Below, in pieces: positions 43,527-51,967 of a DNA stretch of 64,000 nt. The notes under the pieces are model-generated. The model did not search any database. It was not told the origin of the DNA and worked only from the letters and a program-made list of their open reading frames with translations. Position numbers and translations under genes: made by a program. The first letter of the stretch is position 1; each line of letters opens with the position of its first letter. Source of the stretch: Halorubrum rutilum (GTDB lineage: Archaea; Halobacteriota; Halobacteria; Halobacteriales; Haloferacaceae); assembly GCF_024494565.1 (NCBI RefSeq), contig NZ_JANHDN010000001.1:1-64000 (forward strand). The letters run 5' to 3'.

Positions 43527-44129
43527 TTATTTTTCGGAAGCGACAGGGGTACGCACCCTCTTCTGTATCTGCCGGAGTTCCCGCCGTTGGTCGGCCTCAA
43601 AGTCCGGTTGGTCAGTAGAATTGAATGGAACGCCTTCGTTACGGAATGAGTCTCCGTCCGGTTCGTCCAGCACGAACTCGCCTGATTCAACTGCTTCCAC
43701 GAAATCCCACGGTGCGTACCAAGTCCACGGGCCTTCGTCCGACAGGTCACTCACGTCCGCGTCGTCAACGACGATAAACCGTAAGTCCTCGTCGGGGAAC
43801 GCGGCTTCATACACGTCCTGAATTAGTCGAAGACCATCGCGGCGGCGTGGCTTGATGAAGTCCTCAAACTGCGAGTTTTCGTACTTGTACTGTTCGCCTG
43901 CGATATGCTCTTCCCAAAGGTATTCTGCTTCCCGAATACCGGGGGTTTCCGTTTCCACCCTCAAATGCTGATTCCCAGTACACCACACGGGAGTCTCTTC
44001 AACGTGCGCCCAATACTGAATCCAACCGATAGGAACTGCCCGGTGTTCCGGATGGGGGTTGACAGAGACGCTGTTGTCCCTATCGAAACAGAGGACGACT
44101 CTTTCTGTCCTATCGCTGTGGTTGCTCAT
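43527..44129 (-). CDS. HAD-superfamily-like phosphohydrolase
   Basis: 200 aa. VVLCFDRDNSVSVNP gives the HAD motif I (DxD), WCTGNQ has the Thr of motif II, and FIVVDDADVSDL fits motif IV. A basic cap (KPRRRDGLRLIQDVYEA) supplies a Lys/Arg for motif III. Relatives appear in haloarchaeal mobile elements, but the substrate is not known. It is transcribed toward hsdM with 112 bp between. Confidence 0.6.
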   Translation of the reverse strand: MSNHSDRTERVVLCFDRDNSVSVNPHPEHRAVPIGWIQYWAHVEETPVWCTGNQHLRVETETPGIREAEYLWEEHIAGEQYKYENSQFEDFIKPRRRDGLRLIQDVYEAAFPDEDLRFIVVDDADVSDLSDEGPWTWYAPWDFVEAVESGEFVLDEPDGDSFRNEGVPFNSTDQPDFEADQRRELRQIQKRVRTPVASEK

Positions 44130-44475
44130 TGGTGGCCACGCCTATGTCAACTTAAGCGAATTAATCTCAAAAGGATTCCGACGGTCACGACCTGACGCCG
44201 ACAAGCGAGAGGCTGTCAAGGACAATCTGACGGTCTACTTGACCTCGAAGTTCATTCCCTATTCGGAAACGGCATTCTTCGGGTAGAGGCCCTGATAGCC
44301 CTATTAGCAACGTTTTCGGCGGTTCGCTTATGCCCACGGAGTAATAAACGAATCGTAACGACAACGCCGGTCGCGCCGCTACGGAAAGCAGTCCCAAGGG
44401 GACGGATTCGGAAGGGGAGAGAGTATTGGGATTGTCCCTTCCTACGCACGACTGTTGTCGTAGGCGAGTACGACA
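44130..44475. other. Intergenic stretch between divergent HAD-like and primase-like genes
   Basis: 346 bp with no supportable gene. It holds a ctgatagccctattagcaa motif (44292-44310) that recurs at two other noncoding sites of the island, and presumably both divergent promoters. Confidence 0.4.
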
Positions 44476-46092
44476 ATGAACGATACAAGCCCTGCCCGCA
44501 AAAGAGTATCGACCACACGAGAATCAAGCAGTAGCAGTGGGTCATTTCCGGCTTCCGAACTTACTGCTTGTACTCGATACAGTACCGACAGAGAAGACAG
44601 TGGAAAGCACCAGTACCCTCGTCTCCGTTCTATCTATGATTCGCCCCCGGAAGAAGCGAGGTATCACGGCCCGCTCTATTTCCTCACAGACGAAGAGATA
44701 CGTCGGCATGACCGAGTAGTCACTGAAGAATCAGAATATGAGTTCTCGAATGGCTCAATCGCTACTGTTCTACAAGAGCGAGTCAAAGACGAAGGACGAG
44801 TACTCTATCAGGTAAAAGTAGAATCAGACGAAGTTCGCAACGAAGGTATCAGTGTAGTTCGTCAGTGGCTTTCAAAATTTGCTGACCAGTACCTTCCTGT
44901 CTCTCCCAACGATTGTACCCTGTACTACTCTGGCGGGCGCTCAATTCATCTTCATACGCCATTGTTCGTCGAGGGTATAGAACGGTTTGAGCGTGTTAAG
45001 GAACTGGTGGACGAGTTCAACAGCGAAACTGCGGCGCAATTAGACTCTGCGACGTTCAAGCAGAAACAACAGTTCCGCATACCCGATACTGAACACCATA
45101 GCGGTTCACCGAAAGTGGAGATTGGATGGAACTGGTCAAAAGGTAAAATCGCCCGCGAAACCAACCGAAGCCAACCGAGACCCCCTGACCGATATGTGGA
45201 CGTACTTGAACGTGATTTTGGATATGGAATGTCGTACCTCTTTGCGAATATTGGAGAGTTTCTATATGACCCGACCACCACAGACGACGCTCCCATAGTC
45301 GACCCTCTACCTTGGGAACCGGGACAGCCGAAGTACGCGGGTGAAGGCTACGAGAAGTGGAAAGCGTACAACGACCAGTATTTCTCACCATATGCCAAGG
45401 TACGAACGCATAGACGTAGCGTGTTCGTCGGTCGCGTCATAGGGGGTGAATTCGTTCGAAGAAACGACCCTGAACGACGAGTTCTCATTCCATGCGTTGC
45501 TCGCTTTGCTCTCGGCGGCGACCCCGAATTTCATTACCACGGCAAGTACCTGCCACTCTATCTTTCCGAACCCGATTACAACAAGCGAGAGTATGCCCCC
45601 GGAGAGAGTCTCTTAATAATCGGTGGCGGCAACGGCCAGTCGAGAATCTTCGAGATTGATTCAACCCTCGGCAGTGTGCTTCACGGCGCAGTGGTCGATA
45701 AATCGTATTCGAAGGACCTGAACTACGAGGACGGGAAAGAGATTGTATTCGATACTCTTGACGAGTGGACGGATTTTGACCTTGGTAGCGGAGGTAAGAA
45801 CGGGCGTCGCGGCGAACGAAGTTCGGAGTCTGGTCGTTCTTCCAATACCAGAGCGGCCCAGTTACAGCGAAAAGTGGAGCAGAATGGCCCGAAATCACTC
45901 ACTGCCGAATACGACCAGATGTTCGTGATTGCGTGTCGTCTTCTCAAGTCGCGCGGATGGGACGGCACATATGAATGGTTCAGACGTGTTTACCGTGACG
46001 AGTTCAACCCACAGAAGACCCATAGTCACCTTCAGCGTATTGTGGAACAGTGGCCTAATCAATACCCTGTCAACGTCCCCTCGGGGCCATAG
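44476..46092 (+). CDS. Archaeo-eukaryotic primase-like replication protein
   Basis: 538 aa. The N-terminal Ser-rich stretch is probably disordered. Residues ~120-300 resemble an AEP-like primase: YYSGGRSIHLHTPLFV recalls the sxH nucleotide-binding motif of primase small subunits, and DVLERDFGYG and a C-terminal cap follow. I do not see the full catalytic hhhDhD motif, so catalytic competence is uncertain. Such genes serve as replication initiators or primases in haloarchaeal plasmids and viruses. It lies at the edge of a gene-poor candidate origin. Confidence 0.6.
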   Translation: MNDTSPARKRVSTTRESSSSSGSFPASELTACTRYSTDREDSGKHQYPRLRSIYDSPPEEARYHGPLYFLTDEEIRRHDRVVTEESEYEFSNGSIATVLQERVKDEGRVLYQVKVESDEVRNEGISVVRQWLSKFADQYLPVSPNDCTLYYSGGRSIHLHTPLFVEGIERFERVKELVDEFNSETAAQLDSATFKQKQQFRIPDTEHHSGSPKVEIGWNWSKGKIARETNRSQPRPPDRYVDVLERDFGYGMSYLFANIGEFLYDPTTTDDAPIVDPLPWEPGQPKYAGEGYEKWKAYNDQYFSPYAKVRTHRRSVFVGRVIGGEFVRRNDPERRVLIPCVARFALGGDPEFHYHGKYLPLYLSEPDYNKREYAPGESLLIIGGGNGQSRIFEIDSTLGSVLHGAVVDKSYSKDLNYEDGKEIVFDTLDEWTDFDLGSGGKNGRRGERSSESGRSSNTRAAQLQRKVEQNGPKSLTAEYDQMFVIACRLLKSRGWDGTYEWFRRVYRDEFNPQKTHSHLQRIVEQWPNQYPVNVPSGP

Positions 46093-47069
46093 AAGTACCA
46101 GCCTTCCTATTATTGAAGCGGGAACCCGTGAAATCGAAGAGTATAGCGACTCTATTGGAAGCAAGGTGATTCGGAGTATAAAAAGGAATACGGCTGAAAT
46201 CCCGAAGTGACTCTCTATCAGTAGGGCTATCAGCCGAACTCGCTGATAGGGATAATAGCAGAGCGACCGAACCCAACCCGGCCAAAATTTTGGTGATTTA
46301 TGTGACTACTATCGGTCGCTCTCGATTCGACACCGGGGGGTGTTTTCAGATAACCCCACCGGGGCGTCTCCTTGTTCATTCCCGATATGGGAATGAGGGG
46401 GGTGAAAAGGTCAAATCGAATTGACCGGCTATCCCGATACCTTCCGATTTTAGCAAGGGGCCGAAACGGGCGAAACCGGCCTCTAAATCCTTCTAACGAC
46501 GTTTTAGACAGTGTGAGAATTGCGTAGCACCTCTCTATGGCCCTGTGGGGCCGTCTCTGGTGGGGACAGTCCGACCCGTGAGCCACCTGACCTGTGTAGG
46601 CGCACAGCACGCACAGGCACCAGCAGAGCGCTGTCAGCGGCAGGGGCCACCGAGGTACCCCGTAGGCCGGGTGGGCTGGTGGGGTACGAGAGGCCGGGGG
46701 ACTGGCCCCGTGGGGGTCAGGGGGTCGTCGGTCGGGCCGAGACAATCGGGGGTAGGGGTGGGGGCTTCGATAGGGTCGAAAATTTCAGAGCGGCAGGCAC
46801 TCTACAGAGATGTGTGATTTTCGGGGGTCACAGGCCGCGTTCGTGGCGTCATGCTGGCCGCGTGCCAGTCGTGACGGTCGCCTTCGACAGCATGGGTCAC
46901 TCGTCACCGTTGGACTTCAAGGACGTGAGGGATTGACTGCGAGCCGAGAGCGGGCCGGAAACATTCGTTGGAGAGGGCCGAATCACGGTAGTCGAACCCC
47001 CTGTTTTTGCGGCACCAATGTTTGCCACGTCTTTATTAAATTTATACGTGAGGCGCATAGCGCACACTC
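46093..47069. other. Gene-poor region, candidate replication or regulatory region
   Basis: 977 bp without a convincing gene. It contains CTATCAGC (46227-46234) pairing with GCTGATAG (46242-46249), then gataatagca, and a G/C-rich block with GTACCCC (46655-46661) against GGGGTAC (46681-46687). No haloarchaeal ORB was recognised. Adjacency to the primase-like gene suggests, but does not prove, an origin. Confidence 0.4.
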
Positions 47070-47576
47070 TCAAAGAACATCGCCATGTATCAAAGACCAG
47101 AAGCGGTGAGTAATGACTAACAGCGTCAAGAAATAGTGCGCCATCAGGCTGTAGACAATCCCGCTCACGATAAATGCCAGTCCCGAACCGGCGGTGCCGC
47201 CTATGCGCGATACCACGATTCCAAAGACCAGACAGATTATGAGAACTACGCCTGCCAGAATCGCATAGAGCGTGAACTCCTTTGTCTTTTTTACAGTCCG
47301 TTGCTCGTAGGGATGGCTACCATCCTTGTCGTACCTCATGAGCAGGATGATAGTGTTTATCGAAAACCCCGTCAGGACGCTCAAAACTGAAGCAGAAGCA
47401 GTGATGAATCCCGACCAAAGCACGACGTAGTTAGCGAGAGCGAATCCTACAATGGCAGGAAAAACGGCGAAAATACCAGCCAAGACGATGGAATCAAGCG
47501 GATTCTTTAGACCAGTCTCTTGGCCGAGGGATGAATAGTGGTCGCTGATGATACTCCCGATATTGCCGAATATCAT
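47070..47576 (-). CDS. Four-pass membrane protein of a two-gene module
   Basis: 168 aa. Hydrophobic segments near residues 27-48, 50-72, 102-124 and 130-155 dominate. The loop between the second and third carries MRYDKDGSHPYEQRTVKKT. It overlaps its upstream partner by 4 bp, so both are made together. The layout resembles small membrane effectors seen in some defence systems, such as SLATT-like ones, but no family is recognised. Confidence 0.65.
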   Translation of the reverse strand: MIFGNIGSIISDHYSSLGQETGLKNPLDSIVLAGIFAVFPAIVGFALANYVVLWSGFITASASVLSVLTGFSINTIILLMRYDKDGSHPYEQRTVKKTKEFTLYAILAGVVLIICLVFGIVVSRIGGTAGSGLAFIVSGIVYSLMAHYFLTLLVITHRFWSLIHGDVL

Positions 47577-48568
47577 TTTTCGACGTTTGCTGACCCGGTG
47601 ACTGGTTCTACAATCTGCTGGTCCAAAATATCATTGGCCAAATCGTTTGACTCATTTCGGAGAGAACGTGCGGTGATAAGGCCAGCTTCAGTGCGGAGTT
47701 TCTCACTATCGAGGTCTTTCCGCATAGCCACTTCTTCGTTCAATAGCGAGAAGGTTTCGCTCCGGCCACCATCCTTCTGAATGGTCACAGTAAAGTTCTC
47801 CACATCGTCGCTGACAATCGTCCCGAAGTGCTTGTTCGTGTCCTTGAGGCTGGCCGCTTTACTCTTCACCCACTCAAAACTCCCACCGTGTTCGGGACGC
47901 AGAACGACCGAACGAGTTCCAACTTCTTCAGTTCTTAAGCCCTTTACTAACTCCATTCGCTTTTCATCGTCCCCCGGAATCTTCCGAACATTAATGTCTA
48001 ACTTGGCAATTCGGTCGGCTCCTATCACCTTTTCAAGTACGTCTTCCGTGGTAACAGGGTCCATCTTCATTGTGTAGTCACTCACTCCCGAGAGACACGT
48101 CTGTTCGATATGCTTCTTCAATTTCCCCTTCACGCCAATTCGGTTCACTTGGTGAAGGATGATTAGAGCGGTCTGGCCATTATCATATGGCTTGCCATCG
48201 CGTGTGTGTGGGAGACAAATGAGGAAGTACAGCGGCATTTGCTCGGCTTCATCTTCTCCTTTCAGGTGAGTCATATCGCCTGACTCCACATCACGGATTT
48301 CGGCCTCGTATCCGTGATAGCCAGTCGAAACGATACCTTCGATTAGATTCCCGTCACGATGGTACTCTTCGATGACGAAGGTCTTGTCATTACTTGAAGG
48401 CTCAAGATTAGAATCCTGCTTCGAGAATAGATTCTCCATCAAATCGAGAATGTGGTTTTCATCGAACGCTGTATCGTGGGCGTGTAGTTGAGTGAGGTTG
48501 TAGCCGTTGTCAGGATTCCGTTGTTCGTATATTTCGAAAGAGTATGGGACAAGTTTCTCCGAAGGCAT
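47573..48568 (-). CDS. Soluble protein of a two-gene module, unknown function
   Basis: 331 aa, no signal or membrane segment. Islands include NGYNLTQLHAHDTAFDENHILDL, DKTFVIEEYHRDGNLIEGIV and LPHTRDGKPYDNGQTALIILH. The C-terminal half holds EVGTRSVVLRP and LASEKL-type helices. Pairing with the membrane protein by a 4-bp overlap and placement in a restriction-carrying island suggest a sensor or effector for anti-viral or plasmid-maintenance functions. That is inference only. Confidence 0.6.
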   Translation of the reverse strand: MPSEKLVPYSFEIYEQRNPDNGYNLTQLHAHDTAFDENHILDLMENLFSKQDSNLEPSSNDKTFVIEEYHRDGNLIEGIVSTGYHGYEAEIRDVESGDMTHLKGEDEAEQMPLYFLICLPHTRDGKPYDNGQTALIILHQVNRIGVKGKLKKHIEQTCLSGVSDYTMKMDPVTTEDVLEKVIGADRIAKLDINVRKIPGDDEKRMELVKGLRTEEVGTRSVVLRPEHGGSFEWVKSKAASLKDTNKHFGTIVSDDVENFTVTIQKDGGRSETFSLLNEEVAMRKDLDSEKLRTEAGLITARSLRNESNDLANDILDQQIVEPVTGSANVEK

Positions 48569-48618
48569 TGGCTGGCACCTTGTAGCGAATTGATATAAAA
48601 GTGGATATTATGTACTGT

Positions 48619-48756
48619 CTACAGGTCGCCAATCAGTTCCGCTTGGGCAACAGCCAGCGCCTTCTCTTCGTCCGTCTCCGCGCCAGCCATCTCGTGAACT
48701 TCGCTCTCGCCGTCGGGCAGATTGATTTCAGGGGACTTGTTCTGTTCGTCGCTCAT
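48619..48756 (-). CDS. Small acidic protein, 45 aa
   Basis: The reading MSDEQNKSPEINLPDGESE... ends LAVAQAELIGDL. It has a good haloarchaeal composition and a stop at 48619. It lies in the gap upstream of the two-gene module, on the same strand. Coding status is plausible but not certain at this length. Confidence 0.5.
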   Translation of the reverse strand: MSDEQNKSPEINLPDGESEVHEMAGAETDEEKALAVAQAELIGDL

Positions 48757-49071
48757 ACCCGTACTACCAGCCGCAAGGGGTGAGTAATTTTCGCTGGTTG
48801 GACCACCTGTCGGTGGTCAAAAGTTGTGCCACTGGGAGTCCTCTACATGGCCGCTTACAGGGGTAATAGCAACAGACGGCGGCGGGATTTTGCGCCTGTT
48901 CTCGGGAAATGACGGGAGTATATAAATCAGACCGGCAATTCCGCCCTAAATTGCGGTCGACAGAGTAAAGATAGGAACCATATCGGTTAGACTTATGAAC
49001 CTATAATTTTATAAGTGCGAATCAACTATACTTGAGGTAGAAGGCGTATATCGGGTGATTACACGGGCCTA
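48757..49071. other. Noncoding right end of the island
   Basis: About 315 bp between the small acidic gene and the partial tRNA. It holds caggggtaatagca (48857-48870), related to motifs at 44292 and 46242, and an AT-rich block (ttatgaacctataattttataag) next to the attachment site. Confidence 0.4.
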
Positions 49072-49133
49072 CAGGAAGCCGTGAGGCTACCTGCTTTCAA
49101 GGCAGGCGCAATGGGCCACTCTGCCATCCCACC
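49072..49133 (-). repeat. Right attachment direct repeat: 5' portion of tRNA-Ser
   Basis: 62 nt identical to the 5' part of the complete tRNA-Ser except for four positions in the anticodon stem (CCTGC pairs with GCAGG). It carries the acceptor 5' strand, D arm, anticodon arm and variable arm but lacks the T arm and the 3' acceptor strand, so it is not a functional tRNA. Confidence 0.85.
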
Positions 49134-49195
49134 ACGTCCCGACGGTCGGAGTCGTTCGACTAAGTGGTGTCGGTGTCGGCCGGTCTCTGGTGGCG

Positions 49196-49206
49196 ATGTT
49201 TTAAAC
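49196..49206 (+). promoter_or_regulatory. TATA box of the HsdR-N-like gene
   Basis: gttttaaaca is centred about 28-30 bp before the ATG at 49231, giving a leaderless transcript. Confidence 0.6.
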
Positions 49207-49230
49207 ACCCTCGCCGTGGACCACACGATA

Positions 49231-50457
49231 ATGGATCGGGACGAGATCGATGAGTACGTCGACCGATGTCAAGGGCTCATCGAGGCATCGCCACAGATGG
49301 ACGAGGAGAACACGAAGGTGAAGTTGATCCAGCCGTTCCTCGAACTCCTCGGGTGGGATCTCTACTCGACGGAGGTCGCGCTGGAATACACGATCCCGAT
49401 GGCGTCGGGGAGTACACACGTCGATTACGCGCTCCTCGTCGGCGACTCACCGGTCGTCTTCGTCGAAGCGAAGCCCGTGCGCTCGACCCTCTCGGACGAC
49501 GAGGTCCGCCAGTTACGAAGCTACATGCGACAGGAACTGGATGTCGACTGGGGCATTCTGACTAACGGAAAATCATTCGAGGTGTTGACGAAGGACAGAC
49601 GCCGAAACGGCGGCGAAGAGATGTCGGTCGTACAGTTCAGTCTCGAAGATCTCGGCGAACGGCCGGGCGTTCTCGAACTCCTCACGAAGGAGTCGATCCG
49701 CTCGGGAAAATCGGCGGAGATCGCCGAACAGGTCGCGGAAACGAACCGCGCGATCCGATACCTAAACGAACACGAATCGACGGTCACCAATTCCGTCGCG
49801 AGCGCGGTTACCGACGAGGTCGGCGAGCTACCGATCGACCTTGAAGCGCAGTCGAGAGAGTTCGTCCAGGGTCTCGTATCCGTGTTGCGCGAACAGCGCC
49901 AATTCGTCGGGGAAACCGACGGCCACACTCCCGAAGACGACTCCCCGCCCGACCCCGAAGTTACCGGAAGAGAGGGCGAGACGGGCTCTGCAGACGGTCC
50001 CGATAACCTCGAACATATCGAACCGATCGAAGACCACGTCGCGGGAACGATCCGCCGTCAAGATATCGAGGGCGACTCGGACGCGGCGGTTGCGGTGTTT
50101 CCGACTCGGGAGTCCGGACTTCCGTTTCTGAAGGAGAACGAGGCGTGGGGGTTCGTTCGTGTCGGACGCGACTTCGACTACGTCGCGATGTACGTGACCG
50201 GAGACGTTCGGCAGGTGAAATACATCGCCGAAGTCGAACGAGTGGTCTCACCGGACCAAGCGGATCTCAAGCGTGAGCCGTTGGAATACAAGGATCGAGG
50301 AGCGATCGCGGACGATAAGAAGGTCATCGTGTTCAGACCGGGCACGCTGTATGAACTCGAAGATCCGGTCCCGTTCGAGACACGCTATCCCCAAGGTCTG
50401 CGATACACGACGTTAGGAGAGCTTCGAACGGCAGAAACGACCGACGATATGCTGTGA
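49231..50457 (+). CDS. HsdR N-terminal-like (type I restriction enzyme R) domain protein
   Basis: 408 aa. The segment VDYALLVGDSPVVFVEAKPV with preceding helices (TKVKLIQPFLELLGW) is the HSDR_N PD-(D/E)xK fold, with D and ExK in place. There is no helicase motor. Residues ~235-280 form an acidic linker, and the C-terminal domain (WGFVRVGRDFDYVAMYVTGDVRQVKY) is an unassigned beta domain. The TATA box at 49196-49206 fixes the start. It sits directly outside the island's right repeat, and before integration it lay next to the tRNA-Ser gene. Confidence 0.78.
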   Translation: MDRDEIDEYVDRCQGLIEASPQMDEENTKVKLIQPFLELLGWDLYSTEVALEYTIPMASGSTHVDYALLVGDSPVVFVEAKPVRSTLSDDEVRQLRSYMRQELDVDWGILTNGKSFEVLTKDRRRNGGEEMSVVQFSLEDLGERPGVLELLTKESIRSGKSAEIAEQVAETNRAIRYLNEHESTVTNSVASAVTDEVGELPIDLEAQSREFVQGLVSVLREQRQFVGETDGHTPEDDSPPDPEVTGREGETGSADGPDNLEHIEPIEDHVAGTIRRQDIEGDSDAAVAVFPTRESGLPFLKENEAWGFVRVGRDFDYVAMYVTGDVRQVKYIAEVERVVSPDQADLKREPLEYKDRGAIADDKKVIVFRPGTLYELEDPVPFETRYPQGLRYTTLGELRTAETTDDML

Positions 50458-50505
50458 CTGATCTAAATACCGCCGTTCGTATTCAGATACGATGCGGTCC
50501 GCGAA

Positions 50506-51261
50506 TTAGTCCCGCACCACGCGCTCCGCGCCGTCCTCGACGACCACGTCCAGTCCGTGCTGGTGGACGAACGCGGCGGTGTAGTCGGGGACGACGCGCT
50601 CGGCGGCGAACCGCGCGCGCAACAGGGGCACGGCGTCGAGCAGGTCGTCGCCGTCGACCATCGACGGCGAGGACTCCAGGAACTCCACGTCGAGGTCGGC
50701 GTCGGCGCCGCGCGCCGCCAGCGTCGGGAGGCTCGGGTCCTCGAACGCGCCGTCGAAGTCGATCGGCGCGGTGAAGCCCGCGTAGTAGACCCGCCCGCGG
50801 GTGGAGGGGCCGAGCACGACCTCGTTCGTCCGGAGCTTCATCGCGGCCGAGTCGATCACGGTGCGCGAGAGCAGCGGCGCCTGCGGGGTGACGACCGCGA
50901 CGGAGTCGGCGTTCTCCTCGCGGAGCAGGTGCGTGACGGTGTTGCCGGCGCGCGCGCCGAACGACGACCCGACCTGCCGCTCGAACCGGGCGTCCTCGGT
51001 GCCGCCGAGGGTGTCGGCCACGAGCGTGCGCAGCTCGGCCTCGGGGGCGGTGTCGGTGCGGTGTTCGGCGGGGAGGTCGTCGTCGACCGGGTAGTTGACG
51101 AGGAGCTCGCCGCCGGAGCGGTCGACGGCGAGGACGGCGTCGCGGAACAGCGCCTCGTACAGGTCGGCGGCCTCGGCGGTCGAGAGCGGCGTCGACTCCG
51201 CGATCCCGGTCGCGACGAGCCCCTCGCGGGGCGGCTGCACCATGACGGCGACGACGGTCAT
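50506..51261 (-). CDS. DUF2064/CofC-like nucleotidyltransferase-fold protein
   Basis: 251 aa. The order MTVVAVMVQPPREGLVAT, EALFRDAVLAVDRSGGELLVNYP, GARAGNTVTHLLREENADSVAVV and SAAMKLRTNEVVLGPSTRGRVYYAG fits the glycosyltransferase-A-like fold of CofC and DUF2064 proteins. These use nucleotide-activated substrates; here the substrate is unknown. It neighbours idi only by position. Confidence 0.65.
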   Translation of the reverse strand: MTVVAVMVQPPREGLVATGIAESTPLSTAEAADLYEALFRDAVLAVDRSGGELLVNYPVDDDLPAEHRTDTAPEAELRTLVADTLGGTEDARFERQVGSSFGARAGNTVTHLLREENADSVAVVTPQAPLLSRTVIDSAAMKLRTNEVVLGPSTRGRVYYAGFTAPIDFDGAFEDPSLPTLAARGADADLDVEFLESSPSMVDGDDLLDAVPLLRARFAAERVVPDYTAAFVHQHGLDVVVEDGAERVVRD

Positions 51262-51370
51262 ACTCGGAGGAGTCGCCCGCGCGCCTTCAAGCCGCCGTTT
51301 CGGGTCGGGACCGGGGGGATCGGAACCGGCGAACAGGCGGGGGTGCTCGGCCGCCGGCGGGGCCGGCCGC

Positions 51371-51967
51371 TCAGGAGAAGTCGCGCCGCATCGCGATCTC
51401 GAACCACGGACAGAGCCGGAGCTGGCGGTACAGCGACGGGTTCTCGTGGAGGTGCTCGTAGTCGACCCACAGCATCCCGCCGATCTCGTCCTCGTCGGGG
51501 TCGAGCGAGGTGTCGTCCAGGGTCACCTTCAGCACCGAGCAGACCTCCCACTCGACGCCCTCGTTGGGGTAGTAGCGCTTGTACTCGAACTTGTCCGTCA
51601 CCCGGAGGTCGTCGTACTGGTCCGGGGTGATCCCCAGCTCCTCCTCGAGTCGCTGCTCGGTCGCGTCCTCCTGCGTCTGACCCTCGACCGGGTGGGAGGC
51701 GACGGTCCCGTCCCAGTGACCGTCCCACAGCCGCTTCGTCGGCGCGCGCTGGGCCAGCAGGATCCGGTCGTCGGTGTCGTAGACGAGGCAGGTGAACGCC
51801 CGGTGCCGGATCCCGTCGCCGGTGTGGGCGTCGAGCCGGTTCACCGTCCCCTGCTCCGCGTCGTCGGGGTCGACGGCGATCACGTCCTGGAGCGCGTTCT
51901 CGTGGTCCTCGTTGGCGTCGGCCCCTCCGGAGGGGTCGCCGGGGGCGGCCGCGTCCTCTGAGCTCAT
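51371..51967 (-). CDS. idi: Isopentenyl-diphosphate delta-isomerase, type I
   Basis: 198 aa Nudix-fold IDI. The signature HRAFTCLVYDTDDRILLAQRA supplies the first metal-binding His-region, then GTVASHPVEGQTQEDATEQR holds the second His and the Nudix-like helix. The EDEIGGMLWVDYEHL segment carries the C-terminal acidic ligands. It interconverts IPP and DMAPP for archaeal isoprenoid lipids. The chosen ATG has TATA CTTATTAG about 27 bp upstream (51990-51997), leaderless. The longer upstream reading is Arg-rich noise. Confidence 0.92.
   Translation of the reverse strand: MSSEDAAAPGDPSGGADANEDHENALQDVIAVDPDDAEQGTVNRLDAHTGDGIRHRAFTCLVYDTDDRILLAQRAPTKRLWDGHWDGTVASHPVEGQTQEDATEQRLEEELGITPDQYDDLRVTDKFEYKRYYPNEGVEWEVCSVLKVTLDDTSLDPDEDEIGGMLWVDYEHLHENPSLYRQLRLCPWFEIAMRRDFS

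Larger units (their letters stand above)
29174..49133. mobile_element. Integrated genomic island at tRNA-Ser(UGA), ~20 kb
   Basis: The island is bounded by a complete tRNA-Ser gene on the left and a partial copy on the right, in the same orientation. A tyrosine integrase gene starts 136 bp inside the left end. Interior genes have noticeably lower GC and different codon choice than the flanks. They encode restriction-modification, a primase-like protein, zinc-finger and winged-helix regulators, membrane proteins and small hypotheticals, and no structural virion genes are recognised. It could be a plasmid-like or satellite element; I favour an integrative plasmid or provirus relative. Confidence 0.85.

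Noticed and set aside
46520..47109. Two short plus-strand frames in the gene-poor region
   Set aside because: Composition is unlike haloarchaeal proteins (Arg/Gly/Ser/Cys mix, low acidity), with no motifs and no plausible start signals.
49072..49133. Second tRNA-Ser gene
   Set aside because: It has no T arm and no 3' acceptor strand; it is a 62-nt partial copy that marks the island's right junction.
29152..49133. Complete provirus
   Set aside because: No capsid, portal, terminase or spike gene could be recognised, so only an integrative element is claimed.
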